The notes: a model not told the origin generated them from the letters alone. A stretch of DNA of 64,000 nucleotides from Methylobacterium mesophilicum SR1.6/6 (GCF_000364445.2 NZ_CP043538.1:1681612-1745611); one strand, 5' to 3'. Positions 7,179 to 16,112 are shown, numbered from the stretch's first letter. A program made the numbers and translations.

Positions 7179-9370
7179 GCCCGGCGCAGATCCGTGTCCT
7201 TCAGCGGAAGCTGGCGGACGCGCTTGCCGGTCGCGGCGAAGATCGCGTTGAGCACGGCCGGCGCGGCGACCGCGATCGTCGGCTCGCCGACACCGCCCCA
7301 GAAGCCGCCGGACGGCATCAGGATGGCCTCGACCGCCGGCATCGCGTCCATCCGCATCACGGGATAGCTGTCGAAGTTCGTCTGCTCGATGCGCCCGTCC
7401 TTCACCGTGCAGGCGCCGTACAGCGCGGCTGAGAGACCGTACACGAAGGAGCCCGCGACCTGCGCGTCGATCTGCTGTGGGTTGACCGCGTGGCCGGGAT
7501 CGGTGGCCGCCACGATACGGTGGATCTTCAGCTCGCCCTGGTCGGAGACCGAGACCTCGGCCGCGCCCGCCACGTAGCTGCCGAACCCCATCGTCTGGCA
7601 GATGCCGCGGTAGATGCCCTCGGGCGGCTTGTTGGCCCACCCGATCCGCTCGGCCACCGCCTGCAGCACGGCCCGGTGCTTCGGTTGGTTGTCCATCAGC
7701 TTCAGCCGGAAGGCCAGCGGGTCCTGCCCGGCGGCGTGGGCCAGCTCGTCCATGAAGCATTCGATATAGATGGCGTTCGGGTTCAGGTTCACGCCCCGCC
7801 AGAAGCCCGGCAGGATGTGCGGGTTGCGCATCGCGTGGTCGATCAGGATGTTGGGGATAGTGTAGCCGATCGCCGCCTCCGGTCCTCCGGGGTTGAGCCC
7901 TTGGAAGGTGACCGGGTCGCGACCCTCGACCATGCGTTGTGGCGCGATGGCGGCCAGGATCGACTGGCCCGAGATGCGCATGTGCAGGCCGGTCAGGTTG
8001 CCGTCCCCGTCGAGGGCGGCGCGCATCCGGCACTGCGTGACCGGGTGGTACCGGCCGTGCGTCATGTCCTCCTCGCGGGTCCAGATCAGCTTGACCGGCG
8101 TGCCCGGCATCTCCTTCGCGATGAGCACCACCTGCCGCACCCAATCGTGCGTGGCGCCGCGCCGGCCGAAGCCGCCGCCGAGATGGATCTTGTAGACCTC
8201 GCAGGACGTGGCCGGCAGCCCGGCGGCGTCGGCCGTGGCCGCCAGCGCAGCTTCGCCGTTCTGCGTCGGGGTCCAGACCTCGCAGCGCTCCGCCGTCCAG
8301 AGCGCGGTCGCGTTCATCGGCTCCATCGTAGCGTGGTTCTGGAACGGCACGCCGTAAACGGCCTCGACCACTCTGGCAGCGCCCGTCAGCGCGCCGACCA
8401 CGTCACCGGCCTTGTTGCCGACGAAGGCCTGCTCGGCGTCGAGCCCCTCGCGCAGGGTGGCCGCAATGGTCTCGCTGGATACGCTCGCGTTCGGGCCCTC
8501 GTCCCAGACGATCGGCAGGGCATCGAGGGCAGTCTTGGCGCGCCAGAACGTGTCGGCCACCACCGCGACCGCGCTGTCGCCGACCTGGACGACGCGTTTC
8601 ACGCCGGGCATGCCCGACACCGCCGCGGCGTCGAAGCTCTTCACGCTGCCGCCGGTGACCGGACAGTCGCGGATTGCGGCGTTGAGCAGGCCGGGTAGCT
8701 TGAGATCGATCCCGTAGACCTGGCTGCCATCGAGCTTGGGCAGGGTGTCGAGCCGCTTCAGCGGCTTGCCGGCGATGGTCCAGTCCTTCGGATCCTTAAG
8801 CACCACGTCCTTCGGCGGCTCGAGCTTGGACGCCTCTGCGGCGACAGCGCCGTAGGTGGTGCTGCGGCCGGACGGACCGTGCGTGATGACGCCCCGCGCG
8901 ACGCGGCATTCGGCGGGCGGCACGCCCCACCCCTTCGCGGCGGCGGCGATCAGCATGGTGCGGGCGGCGGCCCCGCCCTTGCGCACGTACTCGTGGGAAT
9001 CGCGCACGCCCCGGCTGCCGCCGGTCGAGTAGTCGCCCCAGACGCGTTTGCGGGCGAGGTTCTGACCCGGGCTCGGATACTCGGTGGTGACCCTGGCCCA
9101 GTCGCAGTCGAGTTCCTCGGCGACGAGCTGCGCGAGGCCGGTGAGCGTGCCCTGGCCCATCTCCGAACGGGCGATCCGGATCACCACGGTCTCGTCCGGC
9201 TTCACCACGACCCAGGCGTTCACCTCCGGCGCGGCGGGCGCCGCGTCGAGGGTCGCCGCGCGTGTGGGGAACGGGATGTGGAAGCCGAGGGTGAACAGAC
9301 CGGCGCCGGCGAGCAGCGTGCGGCGGCTGGGGCGGGCAGCCTGCGGGGAGGCCTTGGATCCGAGATTCAT
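7175..9370 (-). CDS. Molybdenum hydroxylase large subunit (IorB/aldehyde dehydrogenase type)
   Basis: 731 residues. Tat signal PSRRTLLAGAGLFTLGFHIP, then the xanthine-oxidase-superfamily molybdopterin domains: RSEMGQGTLTGLAQLVAEEL, HLGGGFGRRGATHDWVR, GFWRGVNLNPNAIYIECFMD, and the catalytic glutamate in GFWGGVGEPTIAVAAPAV near the C-terminus. Length and motifs match the isoquinoline 1-oxidoreductase beta subunit group, which oxidises N-heterocycles or aldehydes in the periplasm with a separate 2Fe-2S subunit and a cytochrome c acceptor. The small subunit gene lies just upstream and a cytochrome gene overlaps the stop. Being first in an operon that continues into soxEF-XYZA is unusual. Substrate is unknown. 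Confidence 0.9.
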   Translation of the reverse strand: MNLGSKASPQAARPSRRTLLAGAGLFTLGFHIPFPTRAATLDAAPAAPEVNAWVVVKPDETVVIRIARSEMGQGTLTGLAQLVAEELDCDWARVTTEYPSPGQNLARKRVWGDYSTGGSRGVRDSHEYVRKGGAAARTMLIAAAAKGWGVPPAECRVARGVITHGPSGRSTTYGAVAAEASKLEPPKDVVLKDPKDWTIAGKPLKRLDTLPKLDGSQVYGIDLKLPGLLNAAIRDCPVTGGSVKSFDAAAVSGMPGVKRVVQVGDSAVAVVADTFWRAKTALDALPIVWDEGPNASVSSETIAATLREGLDAEQAFVGNKAGDVVGALTGAARVVEAVYGVPFQNHATMEPMNATALWTAERCEVWTPTQNGEAALAATADAAGLPATSCEVYKIHLGGGFGRRGATHDWVRQVVLIAKEMPGTPVKLIWTREEDMTHGRYHPVTQCRMRAALDGDGNLTGLHMRISGQSILAAIAPQRMVEGRDPVTFQGLNPGGPEAAIGYTIPNILIDHAMRNPHILPGFWRGVNLNPNAIYIECFMDELAHAAGQDPLAFRLKLMDNQPKHRAVLQAVAERIGWANKPPEGIYRGICQTMGFGSYVAGAAEVSVSDQGELKIHRIVAATDPGHAVNPQQIDAQVAGSFVYGLSAALYGACTVKDGRIEQTNFDSYPVMRMDAMPAVEAILMPSGGFWGGVGEPTIAVAAPAVLNAIFAATGKRVRQLPLKDTDLRRA

Positions 9371-9384
9371 CTGCTCCTCCCCCG

Positions 9385-9846
9385 TCAGCCGGATTGGCCG
9401 CGCTCGGCGGCAATCTTGATGCCCGCGAGCACGCGGTTATAGGTGCCGCAGCGGCAGATGTTGGTGATCTCCTGGCGGATCTGCTCCTCACTTGGACGCG
9501 GGTTCTGCGCCAGCAGTGCCGCCGAGGCCATGATCATCCCGGGCTGGCAGAAGCCGCATTGCGGCACGTCGAGCGCGGCCCAGGCTTGCTGGATCGGATG
9601 GCCGGCATCCGGGGCAAGCCCCTCGATCGTGACGATCTTCTGACCTGGCTCAAGCGCTGAGAGCGGCATGGAACAGGAGCGGACGGCCGCCCCGTCAATA
9701 TGCACGGTGCAAGCGCCGCATTGGGCGATGCCGCACCCGTACTTGGTGCCGGTCAACCCGATCTGCTCGCGGATGACCCAGAGGAGCGGCGTGTCGGGCT
9801 CGGCATCAATCTCACGCACGACGCCGTTGACGTTCAGTCGTGCCAT
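9385..9846 (-). CDS. Molybdenum hydroxylase 2Fe-2S subunit (IorA type)
   Basis: 153 residues. The N-terminal plant-type ferredoxin domain has CGIAQCGAC and RSCSMP; the C-terminal four-helix domain has CGFCQPGMIM and NICRCGTYNR, together ligating two 2Fe-2S clusters. This is the standard small subunit of the isoquinoline oxidoreductase/CO-dehydrogenase superfamily, passing electrons from the molybdenum site outward. No signal peptide: it should travel with the Tat-exported large subunit. It is the first gene of the minus-strand operon and lies 14 nt before the large-subunit start. The promoter should be in 9847-10000. Confidence 0.92.
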   Translation of the reverse strand: MARLNVNGVVREIDAEPDTPLLWVIREQIGLTGTKYGCGIAQCGACTVHIDGAAVRSCSMPLSALEPGQKIVTIEGLAPDAGHPIQQAWAALDVPQCGFCQPGMIMASAALLAQNPRPSEEQIRQEITNICRCGTYNRVLAGIKIAAERGQSG

Positions 9847-10557
9847 ATGACCCTCTCCCGAACCAGCATTATGTATCCAGTATCCCTAAAATGAGGAAGC
9901 CCTCAAGGGAGGGCTTGAGCGACCATCGGCAGCCTTCATCCGGCGCTCAGACATGCCGACCACCGCGACCCAAACGTTCCGGGGCTCTCGATGCAAGAGG
10001 CGCGGCCACCACTGCCAACGCATTGACTTCTGCTCCCTTGCCGAGGCCGCCGGCCAATCGTGCGGCTCCAGGAAGGCGGCTCGGCCAATCGCAGGACGTG
10101 CTGGACCTCATGCAGATTCCAGCCGCCTTCAGCTGGATCGGAATTGAGCACCAAGCCGCGCCCGCTGGTCTGAAGCTGTACTCCGAACGGATAGCCGCAG
10201 ACCCTCCCGGCCGCCTGCCTCCGCACGACGAGTCCGATGATGCTTCGCGCACATCTGAAGCCCATCCTCCAACGTGAGACGACGTCCGCTTCCGGGGTAC
10301 GGGCGTTGATCGCCGAATGGCCGGGATGGGCGCAAAGCGGAACGGCCGGTGCTGCACACGCCGTAGCTTCGGCATGCGGAAAGCAGACGGTTTGTCTCAG
10401 GAGAGAGAGACGATTACCAGTCGCCGCCGCAGGCTGATCCGATGGGGCTGATGAGTGAACATCAGCCGTGCCGGTGCGCGGCTGATCGCAGCATAAAGCC
10501 TTGGATTGCCTGAAGGTCGAAGTTGAAACCGTTTGCCTTTGCCCGCCGCTTCGGGCT
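9847..10557. other. Intergenic region with one dispersed repeat copy
   Basis: About 710 bases with no supportable gene. Frames on both strands are proline/arginine-rich and without family character. On the minus strand it contains a well-preserved copy of the dispersed repeat (10284-10354). The left part must hold the promoter of the iorA-to-soxA operon, but I cannot point to convincing -35/-10 boxes. Confidence 0.5.
10284..10354 (-). repeat. Dispersed intergenic repeat, copy D
   Basis: On the minus strand the core (10354 to 10326) matches the copy at 61406-61434 at 26 of 29 positions, with ACCGGCCGTTCCGC and TTTGCGCCCAT inside. An AAGCGGAC box follows 35 nt later (10291-10284), the same spacing as in the three other clear copies. 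Confidence 0.65.
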
Positions 10558-11586
10558 TCAAACCGTGCCGACGTCGAGCACGGATTTTCCGATCGCGACC
10601 CGGTCGACGAGTTGCTGCAAGGGCGTGTGCGCTTCGGCGATGGGAAAGACGGCTGCAGGTATGGCAGCAAGTTTGCCACTGGCGATCATCGCGAATACCG
10701 CCTCAACACGGCTGTTAAATTCGCCCGGCGTGGTGATGAAGTCGGCCAGACGGGGGCGGATGAAGCTGATCGAGCCGGCGTCCATCAATGCTGAAACATC
10801 CAGCGATGGGACTGCACCGGAGTTGGTCCCAACCAGCACGAGCGTGCCGCGCCGCTTGAGGCAACGAATAGAGCGCTCGATCGTGTCGCGGCCGGCGGAG
10901 TCGAAGACGATGGCCGCGCCGCCGCCTGTCACGTCGCGGATCCGCTCGACGAAGTCGGGGTCATCAGGGCTTAGCACGGCCTCGGCGCCATTCCGGCGCG
11001 CGATATCGGCCTTCTCCTCGCTCGAAGCCGTCGCGACGACGCGGATGCCGACACGCCGCAACATCTGCGTGAGGAGTTGTGCGATGCCGCCCGCACCCGA
11101 CCAGACGAGGGCCCAATCCGCTGCGCGTAGGACGGCGAGATCATGGGCGAGATAGTGGGCGGTGATGCCCTGGAAGGTCACGGCAGCAGCAGTCTCGGTA
11201 TCGATCGTGTCGGGAAGACGTGCGAGCTTCGCGGCCGGCACGGCGGTCCACTCGGCATGCGCCCCCCACTGAAGGCAGAAGGATACCCGATCGCCAACGC
11301 TGATCGTGTCCACGCCTTCTCCGAGCGCTGCGACATGTCCCGCTCCTTCCATTCCAATCGTCAGGGGCACCTTGAGCGGGTAGGTGCGTGACGCCCTGTA
11401 AGCACCACGAACTGTGTAGACGTCCATGAAGTTGACGCCGGAATGCTTCATCCGGACCAAGACCTCGCCCGGCTCGGGACGAGGCACAGCAGCTTCCTCA
11501 AGATTAATCTGCGAGAGGTCGCCCCACTCCTGAACTCGCAGCGCCCGCATCGTCGCGGGCCGACCCGGTGTGCTCGTCTCTCTCAT
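10558..11586 (-). CDS. Quinone oxidoreductase-like MDR family protein
   Basis: 342 residues from ATG 11586, which has GGAG 9 nt upstream; an earlier in-frame ATG adds eight residues without family match. The protein is a medium-chain dehydrogenase/reductase without the structural zinc loop: GroES-like domain with EPGEVLVRMKHSGVNFMDVY and PLTIGMEGAGHVAALGEGV, then a Rossmann domain with WSGAGGIAQLLTQMLRRVG and ATASSEEKADIARRNGAE. That is the NADPH:quinone reductase (QOR) group, reducing quinones or enoyl compounds with NADPH. The glycine-rich loop reads GAGGIAQ, where AAGGVG is usual. It stands alone on the minus strand downstream of the lyase gene (about 130 nt), perhaps the same transcript. 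Confidence 0.83.
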   Translation of the reverse strand: MRETSTPGRPATMRALRVQEWGDLSQINLEEAAVPRPEPGEVLVRMKHSGVNFMDVYTVRGAYRASRTYPLKVPLTIGMEGAGHVAALGEGVDTISVGDRVSFCLQWGAHAEWTAVPAAKLARLPDTIDTETAAAVTFQGITAHYLAHDLAVLRAADWALVWSGAGGIAQLLTQMLRRVGIRVVATASSEEKADIARRNGAEAVLSPDDPDFVERIRDVTGGGAAIVFDSAGRDTIERSIRCLKRRGTLVLVGTNSGAVPSLDVSALMDAGSISFIRPRLADFITTPGEFNSRVEAVFAMIASGKLAAIPAAVFPIAEAHTPLQQLVDRVAIGKSVLDVGTV

Positions 11587-11718
11587 TCCGCATGTCTCCG
11601 AGCGCAGCAATGCCGGCAGTGCTAACGCTTAATTCTCGGGCATCAATGAGATTAATTAAAGCTCACTTTTGAATAGATTGATCAAAAATGCGTCTGCTTA
11701 ATTGTTCATAGATCAGCA

Positions 11719-12627
11719 TCATGTCCTGTAGCGCGTGTCGAGAGCATCGAACTCCGGCTTGCGAACAACTGTCTGCCGTTCGTCGAACGTGGCGATCCTG
11801 TGAGAGACGGCGTCGAGTGAACCGTCGCGTGCCAAGGCCTCGAGTACCTCGCGAGCACCCCTGAGGGCGGCCTGAAGCGTGGCGTTGGCGTAGAGGACGA
11901 GGCTGAACCCAGCCTCGCGCAATTGCGCCTGCGGAACGGCGGGGGTCAGGCCTCCAAAGACTATATTTACAATATGTGGCGCGTCGATCGCCCGCGGGAT
12001 CTGCAAGAGCTCGGTCTCGTGCGTCGGTGCTTCGAGGAAGATCACGTCTGCGCCCGCCTCGGCGAAGGCCGCGGCGCGGTCGAGAGCCGCCTGGAAACCC
12101 AGAGTGGCGTAAGCGTCCGTCCGGGCGATGATCTGGAGGTCGCCGTCCCGCCGCGTATCGAGCGCAGCGCGCAGCTTCTGGAGCATCTCCGGCAAGGGAA
12201 TGACGTCCTTGCCTGAAAAGTGGCCGCACTTCTTGGGGAAGACCTGATCCTCGATCTGGATCCCGGCCGCGCCCGCCCGCTCAAGGAGCCGGATCGTACG
12301 GGTCATATTGACCGGATTGCCGAAGCCCGTGTCTGCATCGACGACGATCGGAATGTTCACCACCTCGGCCACAGCCGACAGCGTGGTACAGACCTCTGTG
12401 AGCGTCGTCAGCCCGACATCCGGGATGCCGAAGTTCATGTTGGCGATCCCAGCGCCGCTCAGATACACGGCTTCGAACCCGAGATCTTCGATCAGGCGCG
12501 CGAAGAGCGCGTTCGGAGCGCCGGCCAGGAGCGTGGCGTCCCGCCGCGAGACGATCCGTTTGAGGCGTGTCGTCGCCCGTGCGTCATCGGTGCTGAGGGA
12601 CGTGGCGGTGTGATTATCGAATGTCAC
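11719..12627 (-). CDS. Isocitrate lyase/PEP mutase superfamily enzyme
   Basis: 302 residues from GTG 12627, chosen because GGAGGGG lies 8 nt upstream; the frame stays open to 12855 but that extension lacks family character. Motifs are those of the superfamily: LYLSGAGIAN-like GFEAVYLSGAGIANMNFG, PIVVDADTGFGNPVNMTRT (Mg-binding DADTG), IQIEDQVFPKKCGHFSGK with catalytic-loop KKCGH, and IIARTDAYATLGFQAALDRA. The KKCGH loop with cysteine indicates a C-C lyase (2-methylisocitrate or 2,3-dimethylmalate type) and argues against a phosphonomutase. It is divergent from a GntR regulator, and neighbours include PrpF-like, aldehyde dehydrogenase and tricarballylate-type dehydrogenase genes, so a branched di- or tricarboxylate is a plausible substrate. 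Confidence 0.85.
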   Translation of the reverse strand: MTFDNHTATSLSTDDARATTRLKRIVSRRDATLLAGAPNALFARLIEDLGFEAVYLSGAGIANMNFGIPDVGLTTLTEVCTTLSAVAEVVNIPIVVDADTGFGNPVNMTRTIRLLERAGAAGIQIEDQVFPKKCGHFSGKDVIPLPEMLQKLRAALDTRRDGDLQIIARTDAYATLGFQAALDRAAAFAEAGADVIFLEAPTHETELLQIPRAIDAPHIVNIVFGGLTPAVPQAQLREAGFSLVLYANATLQAALRGAREVLEALARDGSLDAVSHRIATFDERQTVVRKPEFDALDTRYRT

Positions 12628-12769
12628 GGCATGCCCCTCCGGCTTTGCGCTGAAACGCATCGCCCGCCAAGCCGAGATCGACTTCAGCGGGCGTTCTCCC
12701 GGACACCACCAACGGGAACGGGGCTCGGCGTTTCGTGCCCAATCGGACTTCAAGGCCGCGCTAGCCAAA

Positions 12770-12790
12770 ATCTGTAAACAGTTTTCAGAT
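12770..12790. promoter_or_regulatory. Candidate GntR operator (near-perfect palindrome)
   Basis: Twenty-one bases, ATCTGTAAAC then A then GTTTTCAGAT: every pair matches except one. It lies in the divergent interval between the lyase gene (start 12627) and the GntR gene (start about 12893), the expected site for an autoregulating FadR-family repressor. AAAC/GTTT half-sites recur in the large palindrome after the regulator gene. Confidence 0.6.
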
Positions 12791-12892
12791 GGCTCGCAAG
12801 GCGGTAACTCGTCCTTGCGCTGCGCTGGGCGCGGTGCGCAGATGGATTGTGCCATCGCCGCGACGCGGTCCTCGGGCGGCTACCGCCGGGCG

Positions 12893-13582
12893 ATGCGAGG
12901 GGACACGACGACGTTGAGCCGGATTCAAGCCATCGCCCAGACCTCTCTGGTCAACGAGACGCTCGGCAAGCTCGTGGAGGCGATTGCCTCTGGCGAGTTT
13001 ATCCCCGGCCAGAAGCTGTCCGAGGCGTCGCTGGCCCGTCAACTCGGCATCAGCCGCGGCCCCTTGCGCGAGGCGCTCCAGCGCTTGGAGGGCAAAGTGG
13101 TCATGCGTACGCCGCGGCGCGGCGTGCGCGTCATCGACTTCAGCCGGCCCGTGCTCGAACAGATCTTCTACGTGCGCGAGGCCCTGGAGGGGATGGCGGC
13201 CCGTCTAGCCGCGGAGAATTCCAGCACCGGCGAGATCGAGGCGCTCACCGAGCTCCTAAGCGGTCACGCGGTCCGGCCAGAACTCGAGGCGGGCGAGGCC
13301 TACCTGCAGCGCTCGGACGACGAGGATTTCCACCTCGCGATTGCGCGCGCGGCCAAGTGCGAGCGCCTCCAGGCGCTCCTCCTGGACGAGGTCTACTTCC
13401 AGCTCCGGCTCTACCGGGCGCGGTCCAGCATGCGCCCGGGGCGCGCGCGCGCCGCGCTTGAGGAACACCGCAGCATCGTCGCCGCGCTCGAGGCGCACGA
13501 CCCGTCCGCCGCCGAACGCGAGATGCGCCGACACATCCGCAACGCCCGACTGAGCGCGTTGGCAGGGCTGCCGACACAGTGA
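12893..13582 (+). CDS. GntR-family regulator, FCD (FadR/VanR-like) type
   Basis: 229 residues from ATG 12893; the frame is open further up (ATG 12842), and neither start has a strong ribosome site, so the start is uncertain. The winged helix covers about residues 10-80 (LVEAIASGEFIPGQKLSEAS, LARQLGISRGPLREALQRLE, then RRGVRVIDF). The FCD effector domain follows with RPVLEQIFYVREALEGMAAR, DEDFHLAIARAAKC and the histidines of LEEHRSIVAALE and EMRRHIRNARL, which bind a metal and a carboxylate ligand in characterised members. It is divergent from the lyase gene and heads the plus-strand cluster, so it likely senses a carboxylic acid and controls both directions. Confidence 0.85.
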   Translation: MRGDTTTLSRIQAIAQTSLVNETLGKLVEAIASGEFIPGQKLSEASLARQLGISRGPLREALQRLEGKVVMRTPRRGVRVIDFSRPVLEQIFYVREALEGMAARLAAENSSTGEIEALTELLSGHAVRPELEAGEAYLQRSDDEDFHLAIARAAKCERLQALLLDEVYFQLRLYRARSSMRPGRARAALEEHRSIVAALEAHDPSAAEREMRRHIRNARLSALAGLPTQ

Positions 13583-13590
13583 GAGTCATC

Positions 13591-13638
13591 TCCCACGCCT
13601 GACGGTAAACTGTTGACAGTTTACCGTCAGGCGTGGGA
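13591..13638. promoter_or_regulatory. Large perfect palindrome after the GntR gene (operator or hairpin)
   Basis: Left arm 13591-13613 and right arm 13616-13638 are perfect reverse complements (23 bp each) with only TG between. The centre reads GTAAACTGTTGACAGTTTAC and shares AAAC/GTTT halves with the palindrome at 12770-12790. It begins 9 nt after the GntR stop and lies 128 nt before the binding-protein gene, so it may be a second GntR operator, a transcription terminator (no T tract is seen), or both. Confidence 0.65.
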
Positions 13639-13766
13639 GGGTGCGGACCGAAGGCCCAGAGAGGTCCGGATTGATGGGCACGGCGTCGATCAGCGGTGAG
13701 GCCCGGCAGGCTTAGCGTGCCCGCTGGCTAGGGTTCGCGCGGTCGTCCCGCCCGAGGGAGACGTCC

Positions 13767-14978
13767 ATGCTCACGCGAAGATCTGCCGTCACCGGAGGTG
13801 CCGCCGCCCTCGGCCTAGTTCCCGCGCGCCTAAAGGCGCAGGCCCCCGCGGCGCCGATCCGGATCGGGGTGCTGGAGGACATGTCGGGCGTGTTCTCGGA
13901 TCTCGGCGGACCGAGCACCGTCGTCGCCGCGCAGATGGCGGTCGAGGATTTCGGCGGAAGCGTGCTGGGCCGGAAGATCGAGATCCTCGGCGGCGACCAC
14001 CAGAACAAGCCGGACATCGGCGTCTCGATCGCCCGTGAGTGGTACGACGTACAGCAAGTGAGCCTGATCACCGGCCTTACGAACAGCGCGGTCGCACTCG
14101 GTGTGCAGAAGCTCACCGCGGACAAGGGCCGGATCAACATCGTCCAGAACGCGGCCACCGACGCATTGATCGAGGGGAGCTGCTCGCCCAACGGTATCGT
14201 CTGGAACTGGATCGCCCGGTCCATCGTCAAGTCGACGGTCGAGCAGACCATCCGATCCGGCGGTCGCAGTTGGTACTTCATCGTGTCGGACTACGCCGGC
14301 GGCCGCGTCATGGAGGACGAGGCGGCCCCGGTCATTAAGGCGGCGGGCGGAGCGGTGATCGGCGTTACCCGACCGCCGGTCGGGCAGCCGGACTTTGCCT
14401 CCTACCTCCTCTCCGCACAGTCCTCGGGTGCGCAGATCCTCGGCGTCGTGACCTACGGGCAGGATTTCGCCAACCTGCTCAAGCAGGCGGTCGAGTTCGG
14501 TGTCACGCCGGGCATGCGGCTCATCGCGCCCTTCGTCTTCCACTCGGACCTGCGAGCCGTCGGGCCGACGGCAGTCCAGGGCATGATCGTCGCCGCGCCC
14601 TTCTACTGGGACCTGAATCCCGAGACGCGGGCTTGGTCGGCGCGCTTCCGTCAGCGGACCAAGCGCGCCCCGGACGTGGGCCACGCGGGTACCTACAACG
14701 CCGTGACCCACTACCTGAAGTCTGTGAGGGCAGCCGGGACCGTCGAGACGGAGCCCGCGCTCGCCGCAATGCGCGCCACCGCGATCGACGACATGTCGAC
14801 CAAGAGCGGCCGCATCCGCCGGGACGGCATGGTCGAGCGGGAGATCTTCCTGTTCGAGGGCAAGCGTCCAGGCGAGTCCAAGGACCCCTGGGACCTGCTG
14901 CGGCAGATCGGGACCGTACCCAGGGCAGAGGCCTTCCCGATCCCGGCGGATCCGAAGTGTGCTCTCCTCAGGAGTTGA
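13767..14978 (+). CDS. ABC transporter substrate-binding protein, branched-chain amino acid/urea type
   Basis: 403 residues. Tat-like signal MLTRRSAVTGGAAALGLVPA, then a Leu/Ile/Val-binding type I periplasmic fold: IRIGVLEDMSGVFSDLGGPS, EILGGDHQNKPDIGVSIARE, ITGLTNSAVALGVQKLTADK, and WYFIVSDYAGGRVMEDEAAP. Such Peripla_BP_6 proteins bind amino acids, urea, aromatic acids or other small carboxylates for an ABC importer. No permease or ATPase gene is near, so it must share a transporter encoded elsewhere or act as a sensor. It is followed 19 nt later by the prpF frame, in the same orientation as all genes to 19093. Confidence 0.85.
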   Translation: MLTRRSAVTGGAAALGLVPARLKAQAPAAPIRIGVLEDMSGVFSDLGGPSTVVAAQMAVEDFGGSVLGRKIEILGGDHQNKPDIGVSIAREWYDVQQVSLITGLTNSAVALGVQKLTADKGRINIVQNAATDALIEGSCSPNGIVWNWIARSIVKSTVEQTIRSGGRSWYFIVSDYAGGRVMEDEAAPVIKAAGGAVIGVTRPPVGQPDFASYLLSAQSSGAQILGVVTYGQDFANLLKQAVEFGVTPGMRLIAPFVFHSDLRAVGPTAVQGMIVAAPFYWDLNPETRAWSARFRQRTKRAPDVGHAGTYNAVTHYLKSVRAAGTVETEPALAAMRATAIDDMSTKSGRIRRDGMVEREIFLFEGKRPGESKDPWDLLRQIGTVPRAEAFPIPADPKCALLRS

Positions 14979-14997
14979 TGCGGCAGGAGCGAGACCG

Positions 14998-16112
14998 ATG
15001 ACCCAGTGTTCCCTCCCGGCGGTCTTCATGCGCGGCGGCACGAGCAAAGCGCTCATGTTGCACGCGCGCGACCTGCCCGCCGACCGGGAGGCCTGGACGC
15101 CGCTCCTTTGTCGGGCGATGGGATCGCCAGACTCCTATGGGCGGCAGCTCGACGGTATGGGCGGCGGCGTATCCTCGCTGTCGAAGGTCTGCGTGATCGC
15201 GCCGGCCGCGCGGCCGGACTTCGACGTCGACTACACCTTCGTCCAGGTGGCGATCCACGAGGCGCGGATCGATCTCGCCGGCAACTGCGGCAACATGAGT
15301 TCGGCGGTCGGGCCGTTCGCGATCGACGAGGGGCTGGTGAGGCCCCGGCCCGGCGACGCCGCGACTGTCCGGATCTTCAACACCAACACGCGGAAGGCGA
15401 TCCACGCGACCTTCCCGCTGATCGGCGGGCGTGCCCGCGAGAAGGGGGAGCTGGCGATCCCCGGCGTCGCGGGCACCGGCGCCGCGATCCGCCTCGACTT
15501 CCTCGATCCCGGCGGCGCGACGACGGGGCGCTTGTTGCCAAGCGGCCGGACTCGCGACGTGCTGGAGGTGCCGGGCCACGGCTCGATCGAGGCCTCGCTC
15601 GTAGACGCGGCCAACGCGACGGTTTTCGTGCGCGCGGCCGATCTCGGGCTGACCGGGCGCGAGCGCCCTGACGAGGTGGACGCCCGGCCCGACCTGCTGA
15701 TCCGCCTCGAAGCCATTCGGGCGGCTGGATCGGTCGCGATGGGCATCGCTCCCGACCTCGCGGCCGCCCACGCGGTGCGGATGGTGCCGTTCATCTGTTT
15801 CGTGAGTCCTCCGGACGACGGGGAGGAAGGCGATCTGGTGATACGCGCCATCTCGAACGGGCAGGCCCACCGCGCCCTGCCGCTCACCGTCTCGCTCTGC
15901 ACCGCGGCCGCCGCCCAGATCGACGGCACCGTCGTCGCGGCATGCCGCCGGGCCGCTTCCCCCCGGGACCGCTGCGCCTTGCGATGCCCGCGGGCTTCCT
16001 GGCCGTCGACGCGGCGGTGACACGGGACGGCGGCTGGGCAGTCCGACACGGCTCCTTCTACCGGACAGCCCGCCGATTGTTCGAAGGGCGCGTCTTCGTG
16101 GGGCCGGCGTAG
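14998..16112 (+). pseudogene. prpF: PrpF-like isomerase, interrupted by a frameshift near the 3' end
   Basis: From ATG 14998 the protein has PrpF landmarks: PAVFMRGGTSKALMLHARDL, QLDGMGGGVSSLSKVCVI, AGNCGNMSSAVGPFAIDEGL and RIFNTNTRKAIHATFP, i.e. the two-domain diaminopimelate-epimerase-like fold of aconitate and methylaconitate isomerases. The first frame ends at 16020 with unrelated arginine-rich residues. In another frame the true family tail continues: LRLAMPAGFLAVDAAVTRDG, then VRHGSFYRTARRLFEGRVFV, ending at TAG 16110-16112. The switch lies at about 15955-15975, around a TTCCCCCCGGG run, and needs one added or two removed bases. It is either a real mutation or a homopolymer sequencing error. 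Intact, it would fit isomerisation of an unsaturated tricarboxylate, in keeping with neighbours. Confidence 0.85.

Noticed and set aside
12770..13638. CRISPR-like repeats around the GntR gene
   Set aside because: Only two palindromes of different length, separated by a gene, without regular spacers.
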